Part shown: piece after piece, positions 8,468 through 17,653 of the stretch | Position numbering within the stretch: position 1 is the stretch's first letter | How the letters are laid out: each line of letters starts with the position of its first letter | Position numbers and translations under genes: made by a program | Assembly (NCBI RefSeq): GCF_014107495.1 | Contig: NZ_CP041969.1 | Span: forward strand, 682,001-746,000 | Source: Cohnella cholangitidis | GTDB lineage: Bacteria > Bacillota > Bacilli > Paenibacillales > Paenibacillaceae | Length of the DNA stretch: 64,000 nt | Direction: 5' to 3' | Notes under the pieces: generated by a model | Told to the model about the DNA's origin: nothing | Databases searched by the model: none | What the model saw: the letters and a program-made list of their open reading frames with translations, nothing else

Positions 8468-11400
8468 TTATGAGACGATGGCGATTCCGATCGATTTCTC
8501 GCCGGCTTGAACCGTCTCCGTATCGTCTGTCCGCCCGAACGCCACTTCGTTCACGAGCACGTTTTCCTTCAGTACGTGATCGAACTCGCGAAGCGCCGCT
8601 TCAAGCTCGGCGTCGACCTCCAGCACGAGATCGATTCTTTTCTCGATCGGAAGGTCCAGCTTCTTCCGTGTATCCTGTACCGCGCGGATCACTTCGCGAA
8701 CCCAGCCCTCCTGTTCGAGCTGAGGCGTGATCTCCGTGTTAAGCGCAACGGTCAAGCCGCCGCCGGATGCGGAAGCAAATCCCGTCTTCGCTTCTTTCTC
8801 GACCAAGATCTCTTCCAGATCGACGGTCAGCTCTTCGCCTTCGGGAGTAACGAAGTCGAACTTGCCGGATTGGACGATTGCACGCGTGTCGTCGCTAGAC
8901 ATTCCCTTAAAGGCATTTTGAATCGGACCGACGTTTTTGCCGTATTTTTTCCCGGCGACTTTCAAATTGAGCTTCAGGTTGAAGTTGACAACCCGCTATC
9001 ATCGTTCACGATCGTGATCGTTTTGACGTTAATCTCGTCTTTGATGATCTCTTCGTAACCCGACAGATCGAATTCGCCGCTTAAGGAAACGAGCAACTCG
9101 GACAGCGGTTGACGCGTCTTCAAGCTCGATTCGTTGCGAATGTTACGGGCAAGCTCGACCATATTCCGCACGGCTGCCATCTCATGTTCCAATTGGCTAT
9201 CGATAGCCGATTGATCCGCTTGCGGATAATCCGCAAGATGCACGCTGCCTTTGCCGCCTAGATTCCCGTAAATATCTTCGGATACGAACGGCGCGTAAGG
9301 CGCGATCAGCTTGGACAACGTCAGAAGCACTTCGCCCAGAGTTTGGTAAGCGGCAAGCTTGTTATCCGTCAACCCGCTTCCCCAGAAACGGTCGCGGGAA
9401 CGGCGAACGTACCAGTTGGACAATTCGTCGATGAACGCTTCGATGCCTTTTGCCGGATTCAGGAAGTCGTTTACTTCCAAGCCTTTGGCAACGTCGGAGA
9501 TCAAAGAATTCAGACGGGAGATGATCCAACGGTCGAGCTTATTATCGGATTTTACTTTCGCGTGCTCATCGGCTACATAACCGTCAATCGAGGCATACAG
9601 CGCATAGAAAGCATGCGTGTTAACGAGAGTGTCCACTACTTTGGATTTGGCTTCCGCAACGATTCCTTTGGAGAACCGTTTGCTGTTCCACGGAGCGCTA
9701 TCCGCGAGGAGCGACCAACGGAAAGCATCGGTTCCGAACTCGTCGATGATTTCCCAAGGGTCGATAACGTTTCCTTTGGATTTGCTCATCTTCTGGCCGC
9801 TTTCGTCCAGAACGTGTCCGGTAGAGATAACCGATTTGTATGGCGCTTTGCCGTTATACAACGTCGATACGGCCAGCAAGCTGAAAAACCAACCGCGCGT
9901 TTGGTCGATCCCCTCGCAAATGAAATCCGCCGGATACTGCTCTTGGAACTTCGTTTCGTCTCCGAATGGGTGGAAATACTGCGCGAAGGGCATGGAGCCG
10001 CTGTCGAACCAGACGTCGATCACTTCCGATGCGCGATTCATGACTCCGCCGCATTCGCATCGCAATTGGATCGCGTCTACGTACGGCTTATGCAGCTCGA
10101 TGTTTTCCGGCACGTCGCCGATAGCCAGCGCGCTAAGCTCCGCGATGCTATGAGGGGCTTTTTCTTTTCCGCACGTTTCGCATGTCCATACGTTAAGCGG
10201 AGTACCCCAGTAACGATTCCGGCTGATGTTCCAATCGACCAAATCCTCGAGGAATTTGCCGAAGCGGCCGTCTCTCAGATGCTCCGGATACCATTGAATC
10301 GTTTTGTTGTTCTCGATCAGTTGATCTTTGACTGCTGTCGTTTTGATGAACCAGCTCTCCGTCGCGTAATAGAGCAACGGAGTTTTGCAACGCCAACAGA
10401 AAGGGTAGCTATGCTCCATTCTCTCTTTGTGATGAAGCAAACCGCGTTCGGACAACATCTTCACGATGTCGACGTCGCAATCTTTGACGAAACGGCCTGC
10501 CAGATCCGTTACTTCGCTAATGTATTTCCCTTCGTTGTTTACGACCATTAGCATCGGAATGTCGTGCTGGCGGGCAACTCGATAGTCGTCTTCCCCATGC
10601 GCCGGGGAAATATGGACGATCCCCGTACCGCTTGAGTCCGTAACGTAATCGGCATCGATCACGCGATAAGCGTTTTCTACGGTCACGTATGGGAACAACG
10701 GCTCGTAGGTCAGTCCGACTAGCTCGCGCCCTTTAACCGTACTTAAAGTCTCGTATTCGCCTTTCATGACTTTATCCGCCAACGCTGCGGCGACGACGAA
10801 CACTTGGACATCCTGACGAACCCGAACGTAGTCCAATTGCGGGTTAACGGCAAGAGCGACGTTAGCCGGCAGCGTCCAAGGCGTTGTCGTCCAAGCTAGC
10901 ACGTACTCGCCGTTTTCCTTCAGCTTAAATTTAGCCGTCGCGGTCAGATCTTTAACGTCCTCGTACCCTTGCGCAACCTCGTGCGAACTAAGGGTCGTCT
11001 GGCAACACGGGCAATACGGGCTAACCCGGTGCCCGCGATAGAGCAAGCCTTTGTCGTGGATCGTAGCCAAGACATGCCACACACTTTGAATATAATTGTT
11101 ATCCAACGTGATGTATGGATCGTCAAGATCAGTCCAATACGCGATCGCTTCGGTAAGCTCGCGCCATTGGCGCTCATACTCGAATACGCTCTCTTTACAC
11201 TTGATAATAAAAGGCTCAACGCCGTATTTCTCGATTTCTTGCTTGCCCGAGATGCCCAACTGCTTCTCGACGCCAAGCTCGACAGGCAATCCGTGGGTAT
11301 CCCAACCGGCTTTGCGAATGACGCGGTAGCCTGCCATCGTTTTGTAACGGCTGACGAAATCTTTGATGACGCGGCCAAGCACGTGGCCGATATGCGGCTT

Positions 11401-11553
11401 GCCGTTAGCCGTCGGAGGTCCCTCGTAAAAAACGAAGTTCGGCTTGCCTTCGCGGTTGTCGATGGACTTGCGGAACGTATCCTCTTGTTTCCATTGCTCC
11501 AAGATACGCACTTCGCGGGATCTTGCTTTTTCTTTTACGTCTACGCGTTGCAT
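8468..11553 (-). CDS. ileS: Isoleucyl-tRNA synthetase (frameshifted near its C-terminus)
   Basis: Charges tRNA-Ile and edits mischarged valine. The long first frame (about 859 residues) carries the class I signature [19 protein letters not shown] and the KMSKSKGN loop, which are typical of the IleS2-like lineage. The frame stops at 8974 after IVNDDSG. The remaining anticodon-binding C-terminus, beginning [21 protein letters not shown], is in the next frame to 8468. One extra T in the TT pair at about 8990-8991 would join them into about 1028 residues. I chose the ATG reading [12 protein letters not shown], 9 bases after AAAGG. The gene is expected to be essential, so the break is probably a sequencing error. 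It is controlled by the upstream T-box. Confidence 0.93.
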
Positions 11554-11577
11554 CTTCCTCATCCTTTCGTTGCAAAA

Positions 11578-11922
11578 AAATAAAACCCCGCCCCTGGAAA
11601 GGGACGAGGTTAGCTCGCGTTACCACCCTTGTTCCGCCTATGCTCCGTGTATGGAAAGCTTGGCGGCAACTCGCAACGCACCGAAGACGGTCGACAAAGC
11701 TCAGCGTTTCCGACTGCTTACATAGTGCGCGTTCCTGATAACGGCGGACGTCCGGCTCTGCTTATTAAACCCGGACACAAGGTCCACGGCGTTCGGCATC
11801 GCATCTCGGGGATGATATTCGGCGCGTTCCTCACGCTGGCTTGCAGCTCCCGCCAGCTCTCTGAATTTCGGATTACGCGCTTACTGATTCCCGTCTTCGA
11901 TCGGGTATGGAATAATCGTATA
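11578..11922 (-). promoter_or_regulatory. T-box leader of ileS, isoleucine specific
   Basis: The transcript contains the T-box AAGGGTGGTAACGCGAG (11630-11614), whose UGGU can pair with the 3' ACCA end of an uncharged tRNA with discriminator A. The terminator follows: TAACCTCGTCCC / GGGGCGGGGTT and a T run (about 11611-11578). The specifier loop reads GAATATCATC (11820-11811) with an AUC isoleucine codon. By known T-box logic, uncharged tRNA-Ile binding favours the antiterminator. The conserved ACCGCG appears as AACGCG here. Confidence 0.92.
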
Positions 11923-11927
11923 TCCCT

Positions 11928-11956
11928 GTTATACTTTTTACCGGAGCTTTTGTCAA
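11928..11956 (-). promoter_or_regulatory. SigA-type promoter of the ileS T-box transcript
   Basis: TTGACA (11956-11951) and TATAAC (11933-11928) are spaced by 17 bases, directly upstream of the T-box leader. Confidence 0.85.
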
Positions 11957-11974
11957 ACCCGCTTTTACTTCAAA

Positions 11975-12004
11975 ACAAAAAAAGACCCGAAAGGATCTTT
12001 TTTC
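11975..12004 (-). terminator. Intrinsic terminator after divIVA
   Basis: AAAAAAGATCC, a TTTC loop and GGGTCTTTTTTT form an A-rich stem with a T tail 11 bases after the divIVA stop. It isolates ileS from the ylm-divIVA unit. Confidence 0.75.
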
Positions 12005-12014
12005 TGACACCATT

Positions 12015-12500
12015 TTACGCCTCGATGCCGCGCGGTTCGCGACTGTCCAACGATTCCCAGCCATCTTGAGTCAATAATTCCATTTGCGTCTCGATCAGCG
12101 CCCGGAAACGCGCACGGTAGATCGTCGCTTGTTTCTTCAATTCTTCGACTTCCAAGGCCACTTTACGGGACTTGGCTAACGCGTCATTGATAATGCGATC
12201 GGCGTTTTTCTCCGCTTCTTTTACGATAAGCTGGGCTTCTTTCTTCGCGTTGCCTCTCAATTCATCTGCCGCTTCTTGCGCCACGATGATCGTTTTGCTC
12301 AACGTTTCCTCGATATTGGAAAAGTGGCCAAGCTTGTCCTGTGATGCGGCGATTACGTTTTGCAGCTCTTTATTCTCGCGGATCATCGCTTCGTAATCCT
12401 TGATGATTTGGTCGAGAAATTCATTCACTTGATCTTCGTCGTATCCGCGCAGACGACGTGCGAATTCTTTGTTATGGATGTCCAATGGCGTAAGTGGCAT
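12015..12500 (-). CDS. divIVA: DivIVA cell-division placement protein
   Basis: Binds negatively curved membrane at septa and poles, and in Bacillus steers MinCD and anchors the chromosome during sporulation. 161 residues. The N-terminal membrane-binding domain is typical (MPLTPLDIHNKEFARRLRGY with DEDQVNEFLDQI). A long coiled coil runs from about residue 30 to 140. AGGAGGTG stands 8 bases before the ATG. It closes the sepF-yggT-ylmH series and is followed by a terminator. The acidic C-terminus (DSREPRGIEA) shows no extra domain. Confidence 0.95.
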   Translation of the reverse strand: MPLTPLDIHNKEFARRLRGYDEDQVNEFLDQIIKDYEAMIRENKELQNVIAASQDKLGHFSNIEETLSKTIIVAQEAADELRGNAKKEAQLIVKEAEKNADRIINDALAKSRKVALEVEELKKQATIYRARFRALIETQMELLTQDGWESLDSREPRGIEA

Positions 12501-12583
12501 TGGCGCACCTCCTAAGTCATGATTTCCGTGTAGGTTGTTCAGAAACTGAATTCGACGAAATCTGTGAAAATCCTTCTATTCCC

Positions 12584-13369
12584 CTACACAAATTTACCAA
12601 CCCTTACCCGAATTCTTCCGCTCTTCGACACGCCTTCCACTTCAAGCACTTTGAATCGCCCGAAGCCTTTCATCGAGACGACGTCTCCGGCCTTCAACGG
12701 ATGCGACGGGTCTTCCACCGGCTTCCAACTGACTCTGCATCGGCCCGCCTTGATCGGGGCGATGATTTTAGTCCTGCTAAGCCGGAAAACGTCGCTCGCT
12801 ACTCCATCCAAACGCATCGACGCCACGGATAGTACTTGTTCCTCCAGCTTCGATTGGATTTCCCTCAACTCGGAGAGCGAACGTATGGTGACGCTAACGT
12901 CTACCCGGTGAGCTTGCTTCATATGACCAACGATGAAATCGCCGATCTCCTCGGCAATAAGCGCATGACAGCCTTCTTCGCTAACGTGCAGATCCCCGAT
13001 CTTGTCCCGCTTGATGCCAAGTCCAAGCAACGCTCCAAGATAGTCGCCGTGGTCCAACTCGGATATGCGCCGGTCGTCCGACGAAATGTCCAAGACAGCG
13101 ATCCCCATATCGACGTCATCGAGATTCTTATAATCCGGAGCAATTACCGCTCTCTGCCTCTCCGCTTGCGCGGAGCCTCCTGCCAGCAACACCTGCGCAT
13201 CGGGATGGCGATTGGCCAGCGTAAATAAAATATGCGCCTGGCGCGGGTCGAGAAAATCCGTCCGCTTCGTCTCATGACGTTGCGCGGCGCGTTCGACCCA
13301 TTCCCAGGCGCGATCAACGAATGCTTTTTCATCCGGATGAAAATGCTCGTAAATTTCTTTATGCGACAT
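12584..13369 (-). CDS. ylmH: YlmH-type RNA-binding S4 domain protein
   Basis: 261 residues. The N-terminal two thirds is the YlmH-specific region (FLDPRQAHILFTLANRHPDA, then the acidic LDDVDMGIAVLDI). The C-terminal S4 domain spans about residues 185-258 (VASDVFRLSRTKIIAPIKAG, then GDVVSMKGFGRFKV). Homologues act on stalled ribosomal large subunits and also have division-linked phenotypes. The gene sits in the usual block between yggT/ylmG and divIVA, 16 bases after yggT. The RNA target cannot be told from this sequence. Confidence 0.9.
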   Translation of the reverse strand: MSHKEIYEHFHPDEKAFVDRAWEWVERAAQRHETKRTDFLDPRQAHILFTLANRHPDAQVLLAGGSAQAERQRAVIAPDYKNLDDVDMGIAVLDISSDDRRISELDHGDYLGALLGLGIKRDKIGDLHVSEEGCHALIAEEIGDFIVGHMKQAHRVDVSVTIRSLSELREIQSKLEEQVLSVASMRLDGVASDVFRLSRTKIIAPIKAGRCRVSWKPVEDPSHPLKAGDVVSMKGFGRFKVLEVEGVSKSGRIRVRVGKFV

Positions 13370-13385
13370 TGGACACCCTCAACCC

Positions 13386-13658
13386 TTATTCTCCGAACAA
13401 GAATCTCAATACGGTCACTAGACCAAGAATGACATATCTTAATGCGATATACGCAATGATCGGCGAAATGTCCAGCATGCCTCCGATCGGAGGTATCAAT
13501 CTTCTGAACGGCTTTAAGTATGGCTCCACAAGTTTGCCGAGAAACTCGCCGACGAAGCTTTCGCGAACGGAAGGCAGCCATGACATCAGCACGTAAATAA
13601 TGATCATGTAAGAGTAAATACTGCCCAATATACCTATATATTTTTCTACTTGATCCAA
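13386..13658 (-). CDS. YggT/YlmG family membrane protein
   Basis: 90 residues with two hydrophobic segments (about 8-28 and 62-85) around the conserved motif LVEPYLKPFRRLIPPIGGMLDISPI. The family is found next to sepF in many Gram-positive bacteria and is linked to envelope or division functions without a clear molecular role. The TTG start at 13658 follows GAGGTGAC. The stop of sepF lies 7 bases upstream, so the two are probably co-translated. Confidence 0.9.
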   Translation of the reverse strand: MDQVEKYIGILGSIYSYMIIIYVLMSWLPSVRESFVGEFLGKLVEPYLKPFRRLIPPIGGMLDISPIIAYIALRYVILGLVTVLRFLFGE

Positions 13659-13665
13659 CCTGGTG

Positions 13666-14130
13666 TCACCTCATTTTGGGATAGTCAGCGGATGATTCGT
13701 CTGACAAGATCTCCGTGATCGTTCCCGACACTTCCACAGAATCCGGCGTGCAAAGGAAAATATCCGGGCCTAGTTTAGAAATATGGCCGCCAAGCGCATA
13801 TACGGTACCGCTTAAGAAGTCAACGATCCGAATCGCTTGATCCCTTCTTACGCGTTGCAGATTCACAACGACGGAACGTCGCGATTTCAGCTGATCGGCA
13901 ATTTCTTGCGCTTCTTCATAGGAACGTGGCTCAGTCAGAACGACACGGGAGTTTTTCTGCGAATGTATGCTTACGACGTTGTTCTTACCTGATTGTTTAC
14001 GCGAATCGAACACCGGGGTTTCAATTTCTTGCTCCTCGGATCCCGCGTATCTCTCGCGATCTTGATCTTGCTCCTGCTCATGTTCTTCTTGCAGTCCTAA
14101 ATAGTTCAGAAATTTATTCATGACACCCAT
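13666..14130 (-). CDS. sepF: SepF, FtsZ-bundling septum protein
   Basis: Cytoplasmic membrane-tethered protein that bundles FtsZ filaments into rings and can partly replace FtsA. 154 residues. The N-terminal amphipathic anchor [13 protein letters not shown] is followed by an acidic linker (about 15-45), then the SepF fold with [19 protein letters not shown] and [28 protein letters not shown] precedes the ATG. The genome also has ftsA nearby, so both FtsZ tethers are present. Confidence 0.95.
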   Translation of the reverse strand: MGVMNKFLNYLGLQEEHEQEQDQDRERYAGSEEQEIETPVFDSRKQSGKNNVVSIHSQKNSRVVLTEPRSYEEAQEIADQLKSRRSVVVNLQRVRRDQAIRIVDFLSGTVYALGGHISKLGPDIFLCTPDSVEVSGTITEILSDESSADYPKMR

Positions 14131-14143
14131 GATTATCCCTCCT

Positions 14144-14833
14144 CTATATCTCTTCTTTCCCTACCAGCACCGTTCCCAAACGCACCAACGTGGCTCCTTC
14201 TTCCACGGCCACTTCAAAATCATTGGACATTCCCATCGAAAGCTCCGTTAACGGCTCTTTCAAGATGGATGAGTCATTCAGCTCGTCCCGTAACACTCTC
14301 AGCGCGCGAAACACCGGCCTCGTCTCCTCAGGCTCGCTTTCGTAAGGAGCCATCGTCATCAGCCCGATCGGCTTAATCCGATCGTACTTTTGAAGTTCGA
14401 TTAAGAACGGCTTTACTTCGTTAGGCGCTAAACCGTGTTTCGACTGCTCTCCCGATACGTTCACCTGCAATAAACAAGGAACTTGAATGTCCAACGTCCG
14501 CGCTCGATTTTGAATCGCTTCCGCTAATGACAGACGGTCCAATGAATGAACGTAATCGAATTTGCCTACGACATCTTTTACTTTATTGGTTTGCAAGGAG
14601 CCTATGTAATGAAAAACTGCTTGTCCTTGCAGCGTTTCCCACTTCGGCTTAGAGTCCGGCCATCGGTTTTCTCCGATGTGGTTTATGCCTTCTTGTACTA
14701 CGGCTTCGGCCGTTTGTACAGATACGTACTTCGTTACGGCAATAATCTGGATGTCTTCTCTTTGCCTGCCGCTTCTGTTGCACGCTTGCTCCAGCCTGTT
14801 TTCCACGTCTCGTAAACGGCTTTGCAATGTCAC
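14144..14833 (-). CDS. YggS/YlmE family pyridoxal phosphate homeostasis protein
   Basis: 229 residues of the alanine-racemase N-terminal-like PLP fold. The PLP lysine lies in [16 protein letters not shown] (near residue 31), followed by [28 protein letters not shown] and the late [19 protein letters not shown]. Members bind PLP without known catalysis and buffer its level. The GTG start at 14833 follows GAGGTGATC. It begins 7 bases after the pgeF stop and is followed directly by sepF, the standard order in this group. Confidence 0.92.
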   Translation of the reverse strand: MTLQSRLRDVENRLEQACNRSGRQREDIQIIAVTKYVSVQTAEAVVQEGINHIGENRWPDSKPKWETLQGQAVFHYIGSLQTNKVKDVVGKFDYVHSLDRLSLAEAIQNRARTLDIQVPCLLQVNVSGEQSKHGLAPNEVKPFLIELQKYDRIKPIGLMTMAPYESEPEETRPVFRALRVLRDELNDSSILKEPLTELSMGMSNDFEVAVEEGATLVRLGTVLVGKEEI

Positions 14834-14840
14834 GAAACGA

Positions 14841-15671
14841 TCACCTCGATTTCCTTCCCAGCCAGCTCATCATTCGTCCAGTAACGCCATTCTCTTTCCG
14901 ATGGGAGAAGAAAAGGTCGGTTCGGCAGCTTGTACACCATGATGACATTTCGATGCGGCTCGGCAAAATTCCTGCTTTTATCATAAGTTCTCGGTTTAAA
15001 TGTTTCAAGTCGAGGTACGCGCGGCCTTCCGATTCGGAAGATATGACGATACTAGACTCCTCTATTATCGGGTTTCCGGCTCTAAGCAAATCAATAAGCG
15101 GGCGTACATGCTGAAGCACGCGTCGATCTACTTCGTAACAACAACTTCCGATAGAAGGGCCGATCGCGGCCAGTATATTTTCCGGCTCCGCACCGTATAC
15201 GGCCTGCATCTTCGCAACGGTTTTGACGGCGATTTCCGAAACCGTGCCTTTCCAGCCGGCATGCGCGAGTCCAAGGCTTCCCGTGACGGGATCATGGAAA
15301 TATAACGGTACGCAATCGGCAAAATACATTGCCAGCAAAACGTCGGATTCATTCGTAATGAGCGCATCCGTGTTCGGTATCGCGCTTTCCCTATCTAATC
15401 GGCCACGTCCTATATCTTCGGAAGAGATGACGTAAACATCGTTGCCGTGGACTTGTTCCGCGCAAGTAAACGCTTCGAATCGCCAGCTTAATTCTTCGGC
15501 AATATTATTGCGCGAAGTCAATACATTCCCGGGATCGTCTCCCACGTGAAGCGCCGTATTCTTGGCTTGCCTCGTCGTGAAACCGGCAGTAATGCCATTC
15601 CTCTCACACCAAGAATGCAGCATTAACAACGATGACTTTTCATCTTCTATGCGCAATTGAAACGGCTCCAA
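14841..15671 (-). CDS. pgeF: Peptidoglycan editing factor PgeF, laccase-domain (YlmD/YfiH) family
   Basis: 276 residues. The family signatures are AGFTTRQ, CAEQVHGNDVYVI, and the metal-binding FADCVPLYFHDPVTGSLGLA with HAGWKGT; the second half has IGPSIGSCCYEVD and SSWCTSC. E. coli PgeF prevents incorporation of L-Ser in place of L-Ala in wall peptides, while other members act on purine nucleosides, so the activity here is uncertain. I chose the TTG start (LEPFQLRIE) because GGAGGTG is 6 bases upstream. It lies between ylmC and yggS. Confidence 0.9.
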   Translation of the reverse strand: MEPFQLRIEDEKSSLLMLHSWCERNGITAGFTTRQAKNTALHVGDDPGNVLTSRNNIAEELSWRFEAFTCAEQVHGNDVYVISSEDIGRGRLDRESAIPNTDALITNESDVLLAMYFADCVPLYFHDPVTGSLGLAHAGWKGTVSEIAVKTVAKMQAVYGAEPENILAAIGPSIGSCCYEVDRRVLQHVRPLIDLLRAGNPIIEESSIVISSESEGRAYLDLKHLNRELMIKAGILPSRIEMSSWCTSCRTDLFFSHRKENGVTGRMMSWLGRKSR

Positions 15672-15737
15672 AATCGACACCTCCGAACCCAGTGTACCAT
15701 AGCTCCGCCGCAATCGGAAGAAAGGCGCCGAAGCGCG

Positions 15738-16016
15738 CTATCTTCCCGAATGTTGGTCCCCGTCCTCTAGCCTATACACTTTAGCGTCATCCAAACGAAC
15801 AAGCACGACATCCGTTCCGATTTTGACTATGTTCCTCCAAGGAATGACCACGTCGTTGCCGCCCCCGAACATCCCGAACAACCTCGTGGACGTCGGCACG
15901 ACGATCGAATCGATTCGCCCCTGGCGAAGATCCAGCTCCAAATCGCTGACCTGCCCCAACTTCTTCCCGTCCACGATGTTAATGACGTCCTTCGTCTGAA
16001 AATCCGAAATTTTCAC
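15738..16016 (-). CDS. ylmC: YlmC/YmxH family PRC-barrel sporulation protein
   Basis: 92 residues: a single PRC-barrel with KDVINIVDGKKLGQVSDLEL and VIPWRNIVKIGTDVVLV. Homologues are induced in sporulation (YlmC, YmxH) and the molecular role is unknown. The start is GTG at 16016. In B. subtilis the ylmC block comes shortly after sigG; here a 1.3-kb repeat-bounded element sits between sigG and ylmC. Confidence 0.85.
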   Translation of the reverse strand: MKISDFQTKDVINIVDGKKLGQVSDLELDLRQGRIDSIVVPTSTRLFGMFGGGNDVVIPWRNIVKIGTDVVLVRLDDAKVYRLEDGDQHSGR

Positions 16017-16114
16017 AATCCCTCGCCCCCATTCGGCTAGGCCTTCGTACCCTACTACTCAATATATGAGCCAGTCTGAAAAAATGTACGGTCCGTTTAG
16101 AGGAAACAACTTTA

Positions 16115-16262
16115 TGAAGTCAGCTTTTGCCCAATTCCCCCTCAGTTAAGTTATCTTCCGTTCAGGCTGCCTTCTATTCTGGCCTCCTATATCCATTATC
16201 CCTTTTAGTCAGGTATACTGCTCTCTCTGATTTCGTATGGCCATTATCCCCCTCGCTCAGTT
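16115..16262. repeat. Left flank of the inserted element: inverted end and degenerate copies
   Basis: The left inverted end is 16240-16262 (GCCATTATCCCC + C + TCGCTCAGTT). Two degenerate copies of its core lie further left, at about 16131 (CCAATTCCCCCTCAG) and 16192 (CCATTATCCCTTTTAGTCAG). At 16115-16123 the sequence TGAAGTCAG is the reverse complement of the CTGACTTCA core of the tandem repeats right of the gene. No ORF is present from 16017 to 16375. Confidence 0.7.
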
Positions 16263-16323
16263 ACTTTTCCCGTAAACGCCCCGAGCATCAATCTCAACAC
16301 CGCCGGATTTTTATTTAAATAAC

Positions 16324-16352
16324 TTGACCTTTTCAGCAATATTTTGTAAAAT
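16324..16352 (+). promoter_or_regulatory. SigA-type promoter inside the element
   Basis: TTGACC (16324-16329) and TAAAAT (16347-16352) have a 17-base spacer and drive the IS1595-like gene that begins about 40 bases downstream. Confidence 0.7.
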
Positions 16353-16390
16353 AAAAATAAGAACATACGTTCTATTTGGTGGTGATTCGG

Positions 16391-17314
16391 TTGCATGATA
16401 CGCCTAGTTTCGAGCATTTCCTTAATCAATATGACACCGAAGAAAAATGCACCGCCGCGTTTTTCCTGGCTCGTTGGCCCGATGGCTTTTGTTGCCCTCG
16501 ATGCTCCCATCGACAATATTATTTGATTCGCTCCCGCAAGCACCCATTGTATGAGTGCCGTGATTGCCATGCTCAGACTTCGCTTACCGCCGGGACAATA
16601 CTAGAGGGGAGCCGAACTCCGCTTAAGCTTTGGTTTCAGGCCCTGTATCTCCATTCGCTTCCGCAAGGCGTAAGCGCGACTAAATTAGCATCGATTATCG
16701 GCACAACCTACAAAACCGCTTGGCTCATTTGTCATAAAATACGTCATGCCATGTCTAACGCCGAGTCTAAAGATTACCTTTCGGGATTGGTGAGGGTAAA
16801 CTGGGGAGTCTATGGACGCCCATACAACCCGACAGTTTATCGTCATCCTCAAGAGCAGCCTCTGCTTGCCGGCGGCAGCATTGACATAAACGAACGGATC
16901 ATCCGTCTCAAAATCAAGAAGATCGCCGATAACCATCTCATCCACGATCGCATAACTACGGCAGCAAGCCATGCTTTTATTGCTCAGTATGTGGATCCGA
17001 CAACAACGGACTTAACCATCGTAACCCAAAAGTTTAGCCGCAACAGGTATAATGCCCTCATTATTCTCTGCAACCGCGCCTCTAACTGGATTAATCATAC
17101 TTTCAACGGCATCGGACCCAAACACTTGCAATCTTATCTTGATCAGTATTGCTTTATCTTCAACCTTCTCCAGAAAAGCGAAAACATTTTTAGTTTCCTG
17201 GTACAGCATTGTACCGCTACTCCCACCATAAAATATCCTGATCTAATTAATCGAGAGAACTATTCCAAACATCATAAGCTCAATTATATTAATCAGTTGA
17301 AGGATGTCAGCTGA
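16391..17314 (+). CDS. IS1595-like transposase homologue with all DDE positions replaced
   Basis: About 307 residues with no internal stop. The N-terminal zinc ribbon (CPRC near 35-38, CRDC near 56-59) and the helix-turn-helix part (ATKLASIIGTTYKTAWLICHKIR) match IS1595 transposases. In the catalytic domain the usual LVEVDE reads LVRVNW, the TDGxxxY region reads TQKFSRNRY, and the GVxxKHLQxYLDEF block reads GIGPKHLQSYLDQY. The three acids thus appear as Asn137, Gln213 and Gln252. I chose the TTG at 16391 because GGTGGTGA precedes it; earlier GTG/TTG codons overlap that site. It is opposite in strand to all neighbours. It is probably non-catalytic: either a decayed copy or a domesticated DNA-binding protein. 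Confidence 0.8.
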   Translation: MHDTPSFEHFLNQYDTEEKCTAAFFLARWPDGFCCPRCSHRQYYLIRSRKHPLYECRDCHAQTSLTAGTILEGSRTPLKLWFQALYLHSLPQGVSATKLASIIGTTYKTAWLICHKIRHAMSNAESKDYLSGLVRVNWGVYGRPYNPTVYRHPQEQPLLAGGSIDINERIIRLKIKKIADNHLIHDRITTAASHAFIAQYVDPTTTDLTIVTQKFSRNRYNALIILCNRASNWINHTFNGIGPKHLQSYLDQYCFIFNLLQKSENIFSFLVQHCTATPTIKYPDLINRENYSKHHKLNYINQLKDVS

Positions 17315-17376
17315 ACGATCACGAAGTTGCTGCTTCCGATTCATGCGGGGATGTTTTCCTATTCACTAAATACATA

Positions 17377-17497
17377 CTGACTTCAGTTCTATTCCATCTT
17401 GTCTTCAAATCCAATGTATCTGACTTCAGCTCAAGTCCATCTTGTCATCAAATCCAATGTATCTGACTTCAGCTCAAGTCCATTTCGATGTCAACAT
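17377..17497 (+). repeat. 43-bp tandem repeat, about 2.8 copies
   Basis: Units begin at 17377, 17420 and 17463 with CTGACTTCAG and share a TCCATCTTGTC-TCAAATCC-AATGTAT body; the first unit is the most diverged and the third is truncated. Period is exactly 43. They lie between the transposase homologue and the right inverted end. Confidence 0.85.
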
Positions 17498-17513
17498 ACA
17501 TCCATCAGAAAAA

Positions 17514-17536
17514 AACTGAGCGAAGGGGATAATGGC
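17514..17536. repeat. Right inverted end of the element
   Basis: Reverse complement of the left end with a single T for C difference: AACTGAGCGA + AGGGGATAATGGC. No gene is seen from 17315 to 17653 apart from the repeats and the sigG terminator. Confidence 0.75.
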
Positions 17537-17596
17537 TATAGACGCTTCAATGGGGAGAGCTGCCCGAAGGAGCAACGCACAACGATTAATTACAAC

Positions 17597-17632
17597 AGAA
17601 AAAGAGAGTGAAGCGACAACCTCCACCCTCTC
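17597..17632 (-). terminator. Probable terminator after sigG
   Basis: On the minus strand GAGAGGGTGGAG can pair with CTTCACTCTC, with a 2-base bulge, followed by TTTTTC. The stem is imperfect. Confidence 0.5.
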
Positions 17633-17653
17633 GCATAACCGTAACAGCCTGTA

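Larger units (their letters stand above)
16240..17536 (+). mobile_element. Repeat-bounded IS1595-like element between ylmC and sigG
   Basis: The 23-base inverted ends (16240-16262 and 17514-17536) match at 22 of 23 positions and enclose the transposase homologue, its promoter and the tandem repeats. A convincing target-site duplication is not visible (TATG left, TATA right), so the exact boundaries remain open. Confidence 0.65.

Noticed and set aside
9343..10551. 402-codon open frame on the plus strand inside ileS
   Set aside because: It is fully antisense to a well-conserved gene, has no ribosome site and no recognisable domain. Such mirror frames recur opposite most genes here because of codon bias.
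17377..17497. Possible CRISPR array
   Set aside because: The 43-bp units are directly adjacent without unique spacers and there are no cas genes.
16232..17545. Target-site duplication around the IS1595-like element
   Set aside because: TATG on the left and TATA on the right share three bases only, which is not above chance.
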